A stretch of 46,219 nucleotides of DNA from an uncultured Massilia sp. GTDB taxonomy: Bacteria > Pseudomonadota > Gammaproteobacteria > Burkholderiales > Burkholderiaceae_D. Every line of letters begins with the position of its first letter. Within the stretch, counting starts at the first letter, position 1. Both the position numbers and the translations under genes were made by a program. Positions 41,448 through 46,219 of this stretch are shown piece after piece. Under the pieces are notes generated by a model. It saw only the letters and a program-made list of their open reading frames with translations, was not told the origin of the DNA and searched no databases. The DNA lies in NCBI GenBank assembly GCA_913778765.1, contig CAJYXO010000237.1, positions 1 through 46,219 of the forward strand, in the 5' to 3' direction.

Positions 41448-41543
41448 GAGAGGCTCCTGCAAAGCATGCCAGCGCCACAGGTTGTGGCGGACATGACAAC
41501 CTTACACCATCTGCTCCCGATTAGCTGTTACCGTAGGGCTTAC

Positions 41544-41556
41544 TTACGATTTGTAA
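41544..41556. promoter_or_regulatory. Interrupted palindrome upstream of msrP
   Basis: TTAC (41544-41547) and GTAA (41553-41556) are inverted repeats with five bases between, within ACTTACGATTTGTAATCGG. It lies about 100 bases before msrP on the path of transcription. E. coli msrPQ is controlled by the HprR response regulator, whose box also has TTAC and GTAA halves, but with six bases between. The match is suggestive only. Confidence 0.3.
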
Positions 41557-41569
41557 TCGGACTGTCATC

Positions 41570-42742
41570 TCAGAGCTTGCCGTAGGAGTGCAGGCCCGAC
41601 AGGAACATGTTCACGCCCAGGAAGGCGAAGGTGGTGACCACCAGGCCGATCAGCGCCCACCAGGCGGCGGCGCGGCCGCGCAGGCCGGACATCAGGCGCA
41701 TGTGCAGCCAGGCCGCATAGTTGAGCCAGACGATCAGGGCCCAGGTTTCCTTCGGGTCCCAGGACCAGTAGCCGCCCCAGGCCTCGGCCGCCCACAGCGC
41801 GCCGAGGATGGTCGCCACCGTGAAGAAGGCGAAGCCGACCGAGATCGACTTGTACATCACATCGTCCAGCACTTCCAGCGACGGCAGGCGGTCGGCAAGA
41901 ATCCCGTGCGACTTCAGCAGGTAGGCGGAGCCGACCATCGCGGCCAGCGCGAACGTGCCGTAGCCGATGAAGTTGGCCGGCACGTGGATCTTCATCCACC
42001 AGCTTTGCAGGGCCGGCACCAGCGGCTGGATCTCGGCGGCGTCGCGCGCCACCGTGTACCACAGCAGGAAGCCGACCGCGGCCGAGATCACCAGCAGCAC
42101 GAACGGACCGAGCTGGCGGGTCGCGTAGCGCTGTTCGTAATAGAGGTAGAACAGCGCCGTGATCATCGAGAACAGGATGAAGACTTCATACAGGTTCGAT
42201 ACCGGGATGTGGCCGACGTCGGCGCCGACCAGGTAGGACTCGTACCAGCGCACCATCATGCCGGTGAAGCCCAGCACCACCGCGGCCCAGCACAGCTTGG
42301 AGCCGACGCTGGCGCCGAACGGCGAACGCGCCGCCAGGCCGATCCAGTAGAACACGGTCGAGAACACGAACAGCGCGCTCATCCACAGGATCGCGGATTG
42401 GCTCGACAGCATGTACTTGAGGAAGAATTTCTGGTTCGCCGCATCCAGCGATCCGCCGTACAGCGACACCGCCCACAGCGCCAGCACGGCAATCAAGGGG
42501 ATCAGCCAGCGCACCGGCTTCCAGTGCCAGCCGAGCAAGGCGAAGGTGGGCGCGGCCAGCACCAGGATCGCCTGTTCGTAGACGTCCATGAAGCTGCCGT
42601 AGCGCTGCAGCGCGAACAGCGCCGCCGCCAGCAAGCCGGCGCCGTACAGCCAGTCGATGGCCGTGAGGCGCTTGAAGAAGCCGGGCGGTCGGGTGTACAC
42701 CGCCTGTGCGGAAGTGCCGGGAGTATGCGTTGCTTGCGACAT
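41570..42742 (-). CDS. ccsB: System II cytochrome c biogenesis protein CcsB/ResC
   Basis: CcsB (CcsA/ResC type) exports heme and, with ResB, attaches it to apocytochromes c. The 390-residue protein has about eight membrane helices. The tryptophan-rich heme-handling motif is WGGYWSWDPKETWALIVW, and conserved histidines occur in VGADVGHIPVSNLYEVFIL and KIHVPANFIGYGTFALA. It lies 25 bases after resB on the same strand; cytochrome c4, a likely client, precedes resB. Confidence 0.95.
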   Translation of the reverse strand: MSQATHTPGTSAQAVYTRPPGFFKRLTAIDWLYGAGLLAAALFALQRYGSFMDVYEQAILVLAAPTFALLGWHWKPVRWLIPLIAVLALWAVSLYGGSLDAANQKFFLKYMLSSQSAILWMSALFVFSTVFYWIGLAARSPFGASVGSKLCWAAVVLGFTGMMVRWYESYLVGADVGHIPVSNLYEVFILFSMITALFYLYYEQRYATRQLGPFVLLVISAAVGFLLWYTVARDAAEIQPLVPALQSWWMKIHVPANFIGYGTFALAAMVGSAYLLKSHGILADRLPSLEVLDDVMYKSISVGFAFFTVATILGALWAAEAWGGYWSWDPKETWALIVWLNYAAWLHMRLMSGLRGRAAAWWALIGLVVTTFAFLGVNMFLSGLHSYGKL

Positions 42743-42767
42743 GGGTTCTCTCTTTCGGATACCGGCG

Positions 42768-44882
42768 CTAGCTTACGCCGATTTGGGCGGATTGCGGCAG
42801 CCGGGTCTTCAAATCGGCGAACTCGCGCTCGAAGTCGAGCGTCCTGCGCTGGGTGCTCATCGCCATCATGGCGTGAGCGTCGCCATCGTATTCTTTCACC
42901 CACACCCAGATCCGGCGCTCGCGGATATAAAACATCGCGAAGATGCCCAGCACCAGCAGCAGGCAGCCCAGGTAGACCACTTTCTTGCCCGGCGAGCGGG
43001 TGACCTGCAGCACCGAGGCCTTCACCTCCGCGAAGTCTTCGAGCGACAGGTAGACCGGCGCGCCGTAGAAGACACTGTCCGACAGCGCGTTCGTCGCCAG
43101 CTGCAGGAAGCGCCCATGGGCTTCGGTGGGTTCGACCGGCGGCTCGCCTGCCTGCGCATGGGCAGCCTGCCACAGCTCCCACATGGCGCCGTTGAGCATC
43201 TTCATGAACACATTGGCCGCCTTTTCCTGCTCGGCCGCCGGGATGCGTTCGAGGAATTGCGAGACCGCCAGGTAACCGCCGCCCTTGCCGCCGCTGCCTT
43301 CGCCGGCGAAGATCGCCAGGGTCTTCGCGGCCGATTCCTGGAGCTGGCGCGCCAGCGAAGCGTCGGTCTTCGACTGCGGCATGGCGCGCTCGGCATAGCG
43401 GCGCGCCGCTTCTTCGCGCAGCGCCGGATCGGCCAGGGCGGCGCGCAGGCGCATCCATTCGCGCACCCCGTGATTGTCGTCGGCCGGGATGCGCAGGAAG
43501 CTGAACGGGTCGGACGGATTGCTGCGCACGCCGGCCAGGTAGACTTGGGCGCCTTCGAGGGTCACCGGCTGCATGTAGTTCATGAACTCGCGCGCCTGGC
43601 CGGTCTTGTCGCGCAGCTTGTATTGCACGCTGGGGCCGACGTTCTTGAGGTCCTTGTTGCCGGCGTTCTTCGCCGCCGAACCCGTGTGCTGGGACAGGGT
43701 GCGGGCCAACTGGGCGTCCAGCGACTCGGCCTTCTTGACGTCGCGCACGTCCTGGCCTTCCTTCGTGTTTTCGACGTTGAAGGCGCGGAAGCCCGACCAC
43801 TCGACGGTATAGGGCTCGCTGCCCTGCTTCAGCTCGGTCGCGTTGCCGACTTCGCCGTCGATCGCGAAGCGCTTGTCCGACGGCCCCGTCATCGGGTAGC
43901 CGGTCAATTTCAGCTTGCTGCCGCCGTCCTCGATGCCGGACTGGTAAATCGCCACGCCGCGGTAGATCAGCGGCTGGTTGACCTTGATGCTGGCCGGGAA
44001 GGTCTTGCCGGTTTCATGGTCGCGGATCGTGACTTCGCTGGCGAACAGCTTGGGCATGCCGGTCGAGTAGAAGTCGACGATGAATTTGTTCAGGTGGATC
44101 GTGAACGGCAGGTCCTGGACCAGCACGCCGTTCGCCTGCGGCAGGATGGCGGTGGCGCTGTCCTGCCCTTCCGGGATCATGGTGTTGCCGCGGAAGCTGG
44201 GATTGCCCAGGCCCAGGCGGTGCCGGGCCGGAATCTGGGAAATGAGGCCGCCGCCCATGTAGGGCGTCTTGCCCATGAACCATTGCTGGAACCGGATGGG
44301 CAGATCGGAATCGAGCAGGCCGCCCAGCAGGATCACGACGATGGCGCTGTGCGCGAAGATGTAGCCGAACTTGTTGCCCGCGCCCTTCTTGGCCGTCACC
44401 AGCACGCCATTCGTCTTGTCGACCATCTTGACGCGGTAGCCGGCATTGCCGAGGCGCTGGGCGGTCTGGCTGGCCAGCGCCACCGCGCTGCCCGGCGCCG
44501 TCCATTCGCTCTTGTGGTGGAAGTTGCGCAGCGATTCCTCGCGCACGTTTTCCTTCCAGCTGCGCATGTCGCGCAGCATCTTGGGCGCATTGCGCGCGAT
44601 GCACAGGCTGGTGGAGACGATCAGGACGGCCAGGATGGCCAGGAACCACCAGGCGCTGTAGACCGCATACAGGCCCAGCTTGCGGAAGATCTCGAACCAG
44701 AACGGACCGAACTGGTTGATGTAGTCCGGCGCAGCCTTGTTCTGCTGCATGACGGTGCCGATGATGGCGGCGATCGCCAGCATCACCAGCAGGGCGATGG
44801 CGAAGCGCATCGACGACACCAGTTCGACCGCCTCGGCCAGTGCGCGGCGGCGCGTCTTCAGTTCAATTCCGGTGGTGCTCAT
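42768..44882 (-). CDS. resB: System II cytochrome c biogenesis protein ResB
   Basis: ResB (Ccs1) partners CcsB in heme ligation to cytochromes c. The 704-residue protein has early membrane helices (FAIALLVMLAIAAIIGTVMQ, WWFLAILAVLIVSTSLCIAR), a further helix with FAHSAIVVILLGGLLDSDLP, a large periplasmic domain, and a last helix near VVYLGCLLLVLGIFAMFYIR followed by RERRIWVW. PSVQYKLRDKTGQAREFMNY and LEGAQVYLAGVRSNPSDPF are family-like. It sits between cytochrome c4 and ccsB. Confidence 0.95.
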   Translation of the reverse strand: MSTTGIELKTRRRALAEAVELVSSMRFAIALLVMLAIAAIIGTVMQQNKAAPDYINQFGPFWFEIFRKLGLYAVYSAWWFLAILAVLIVSTSLCIARNAPKMLRDMRSWKENVREESLRNFHHKSEWTAPGSAVALASQTAQRLGNAGYRVKMVDKTNGVLVTAKKGAGNKFGYIFAHSAIVVILLGGLLDSDLPIRFQQWFMGKTPYMGGGLISQIPARHRLGLGNPSFRGNTMIPEGQDSATAILPQANGVLVQDLPFTIHLNKFIVDFYSTGMPKLFASEVTIRDHETGKTFPASIKVNQPLIYRGVAIYQSGIEDGGSKLKLTGYPMTGPSDKRFAIDGEVGNATELKQGSEPYTVEWSGFRAFNVENTKEGQDVRDVKKAESLDAQLARTLSQHTGSAAKNAGNKDLKNVGPSVQYKLRDKTGQAREFMNYMQPVTLEGAQVYLAGVRSNPSDPFSFLRIPADDNHGVREWMRLRAALADPALREEAARRYAERAMPQSKTDASLARQLQESAAKTLAIFAGEGSGGKGGGYLAVSQFLERIPAAEQEKAANVFMKMLNGAMWELWQAAHAQAGEPPVEPTEAHGRFLQLATNALSDSVFYGAPVYLSLEDFAEVKASVLQVTRSPGKKVVYLGCLLLVLGIFAMFYIRERRIWVWVKEYDGDAHAMMAMSTQRRTLDFEREFADLKTRLPQSAQIGVS

Positions 44883-44920
44883 CGATTCCTGGCGGGCGCG
44901 GGCGCCCGCATGTGCTCAAC

Positions 44921-45601
44921 TTATTTCAGGCCGGCGATGTAATCGGCGACGGCTTTCATTTCCTCATCCGACATGCGCTTGGCCAGCGCACCCATCTGCG
45001 GGCTGTTGTTGCGCGCGCCGGTCTTGAATGCCGTCAGCTGGCCGATCGTGTAGTCCTGGTGCTGGCCGGCCAGGCGCGGATACTGGGCCGGGATGCCTGC
45101 GCCGGTGGCGCCATGGCAGCTGGCGCAGGCGGCCACGCCGCGGTCGGCGATGCCGCCACGGTAGATCTTGCGGCCCAGCTCGAGGCTGTCCTTGTTCTTC
45201 GCGGCGCCCTGCTTCGGCTGCTGGGTGGCCAGCCAGGCGGCGATGTTGGTCTTTTCTTCGTCGCTCAGCATCTTGGCGTAGGTGGTCATCACCGGCTGCT
45301 GGCGGTTCGGGGTCGTGAAGTCGACCAGTTGCTTGTGGATGTAGGCTTCGGCCTGGCCGGCCAGCTTGGGATTGGCGACGATGGTCGAGTTGCCGCCGGC
45401 GCCGTGGCAGGAGGCGCAGGCCGGCAGGCCGCGTGCGTTGTCGCCGGTGTCGTACAGCGAGCCGCCCTTGGCGGGGTCGGCTTTGACTGCGGCGCCATGC
45501 GCCGCGTCGGCCGCGGAAGCGCTACCGGCAGCGAACAGGGCCGCGAGCAGCAGAGACTTTACGATTGCCGCGCCGGCGGCCGGGAAAAACACACGATTCA
45601 T
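44921..45601 (-). CDS. Di-heme cytochrome c4
   Basis: The 226-residue periplasmic protein has a signal peptide and two CxxCH heme sites, both in CASCHG. Each belongs to a cytochrome c domain of about 90 residues: [20 protein letters not shown] with [10 protein letters not shown], and [20 protein letters not shown] with [20 protein letters not shown]. The methionine ligands lie in the [20 protein letters not shown] and [20 protein letters not shown] segments. Cytochrome c4 donates electrons to terminal oxidases. It precedes resB-ccsB on the same strand and diverges from engB. Confidence 0.93.
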   Translation of the reverse strand: MNRVFFPAAGAAIVKSLLLAALFAAGSASAADAAHGAAVKADPAKGGSLYDTGDNARGLPACASCHGAGGNSTIVANPKLAGQAEAYIHKQLVDFTTPNRQQPVMTTYAKMLSDEEKTNIAAWLATQQPKQGAAKNKDSLELGRKIYRGGIADRGVAACASCHGATGAGIPAQYPRLAGQHQDYTIGQLTAFKTGARNNSPQMGALAKRMSDEEMKAVADYIAGLK

Positions 45602-45711
45602 TCAAGCACCCTGAAAAAATTAAAACGATAATTCTTGTGTACAGTGCAGCGGTCATGCGCGTGTCCTGCAGCCGGGGCACACCGACGGTGGCGGCAGCGG
45701 CAGGTAACTCC

Positions 45712-45725
45712 CTATTGTACAATAG
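45712..45725. promoter_or_regulatory. Perfect 14-base palindrome between cytochrome c4 and engB
   Basis: CTATTGTACAATAG reads the same on both strands. It includes TACAAT, a good -10 element, in both directions: 45718-45723 on the plus strand, placing a start about 30 bases before engB, and the mirror on the minus strand toward cytochrome c4. It may be a shared promoter core or an operator. No strong -35 box is visible. Confidence 0.5.
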
Positions 45726-45756
45726 CTTTGTTTCCGATCCGCCAATTTTCTTACCC

Positions 45757-46219
45757 ATGTCCAAACTCTGGCAAGCCCGCTTCTTCACCACCGTCAACCA
45801 GCTGCGCGACCTGCCGCGCACCGAGGTGCCGGAAATCGCTTTCGCCGGGCGCTCGAACGCGGGCAAATCCACGGCGATCAATATCCTGACCAACCAGAAA
45901 GGCCTGGCCTTCGCCTCCAAGACGCCGGGCCGCACCCAGCACATCAACTACTTCTCCCTCGGCGGCGCCCACGTGGGTCAGCACCGCAATGACGAAGCGC
46001 GTCCCGACGAGATCCGCGCCATGCTGGTGGACTTGCCCGGCTACGGCTACGCCGAGGTGTCCGGTTCGGCCAAGCACCACTGGCAGGCCCTGCTGGGCGA
46101 CTACGTGCGCCAGCGTGAACAGCTGGCGGCGCTGGTGATGATCGTCGATTCGCGCCGTCCCTTCACCGACCTGGATATCCAGATGATCGAGTGGTTCGCC
46201 CCCACCGGCAAACCCATCC
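45757..46219 (+). CDS. engB: Ribosome biogenesis GTP-binding protein EngB (partial)
   Basis: EngB (YihA/YsxC) is an essential GTPase acting in 50S assembly. The 154 visible residues start [20 protein letters not shown]. They contain G1 [11 protein letters not shown], the switch-I threonine in [15 protein letters not shown]3 [13 protein letters not shown] and the helix [17 protein letters not shown]. The G4 and G5 motifs and C-terminus lie beyond the window. The region between G2 and G3 carries a small insert ([17 protein letters not shown]) common in betaproteobacterial forms. The upstream palindrome likely forms its promoter. Confidence 0.96.
   Translation, partial: MSKLWQARFFTTVNQLRDLPRTEVPEIAFAGRSNAGKSTAINILTNQKGLAFASKTPGRTQHINYFSLGGAHVGQHRNDEARPDEIRAMLVDLPGYGYAEVSGSAKHHWQALLGDYVRQREQLAALVMIVDSRRPFTDLDIQMIEWFAPTGKPI

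Noticed and set aside
42657..44942. 761-codon plus-strand frame opposite resB
   Set aside because: A shadow of resB, which carries convincing membrane and family segments.

Overview
The window comes from a GC-rich betaproteobacterium, most likely an Oxalobacteraceae member of the Massilia/Telluria type. This rests on gene order rather than on a database match: the runs mutM / TPR lipoprotein-lolB-ispE-tRNA-Gln-prs-rplY-pth-ychF, pilMNOPQ-aroK-aroB-dgt, ponA / cyaY / lptM-lysA, and engB / cytochrome c4-resB-ccsB-msrP-msrQ are typical of Burkholderiales. A PEP-CTERM protein and several short palindromic repeats fit the same group.

Layout. Positions 1-2735 are AT-rich and foreign to the rest. 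They hold the tail of an IS3-family transposase, then a two-gene operon of an AAA/ABC-type ATPase and a DUF4435 (TOPRIM-like) protein, the pairing that defines PARIS-like anti-phage systems. The foreign DNA ends inside ychF, leaving only its first 38 codons. Positions 3096-8242 are an accessory stretch of alternating single genes: a frameshifted PEP-CTERM/discoidin protein, a patatin-like lipase, a secreted transglutaminase-like protein without its catalytic cysteine, a GNAT acetyltransferase and a degenerate HD-GYP protein fused to a LuxR DNA-binding domain. Positions 8243-14466 are a minus-strand housekeeping run (pth, rplY, prs, tRNA-Gln, ispE, lolB, TPR lipoprotein). Positions 14548-18446 are mutM, a dynamin-like GTPase and mutY on the plus strand.

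Positions 18531-28661 run on the minus strand: pilM-N-O-P-Q for the type IV pilus, an Ig-like surface lipoprotein, a fused aroK-aroB gene and dgt. The pil genes overlap by 1-4 bases and are clearly cotranscribed. PBP1A (ponA) diverges from pilM, followed by cyaY, lptM and lysA. Positions 33452-39481 are a second accessory block: a WYL regulator diverging from a LysE exporter and a NIPSNAP protein, then a Sel1-repeat protein, an esterase, an APC permease and a dihydrofolate-reductase-like protein. The window closes with respiratory and envelope redox genes: msrQ, msrP, ccsB, resB, cytochrome c4, and the start of engB.

No CRISPR array, rRNA or prophage structure was seen. The strongest candidate for an unusual system is the PARIS-like pair and its insertion in ychF. 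The AroK-AroB fusion, the Ig-like lipoprotein placed between pilQ and aroK, the two inactive-looking enzyme folds, a palindrome on the start of the WYL regulator gene and several dispersed inverted repeats also deserve attention. Product names come from motifs and family recall; no searches were run.
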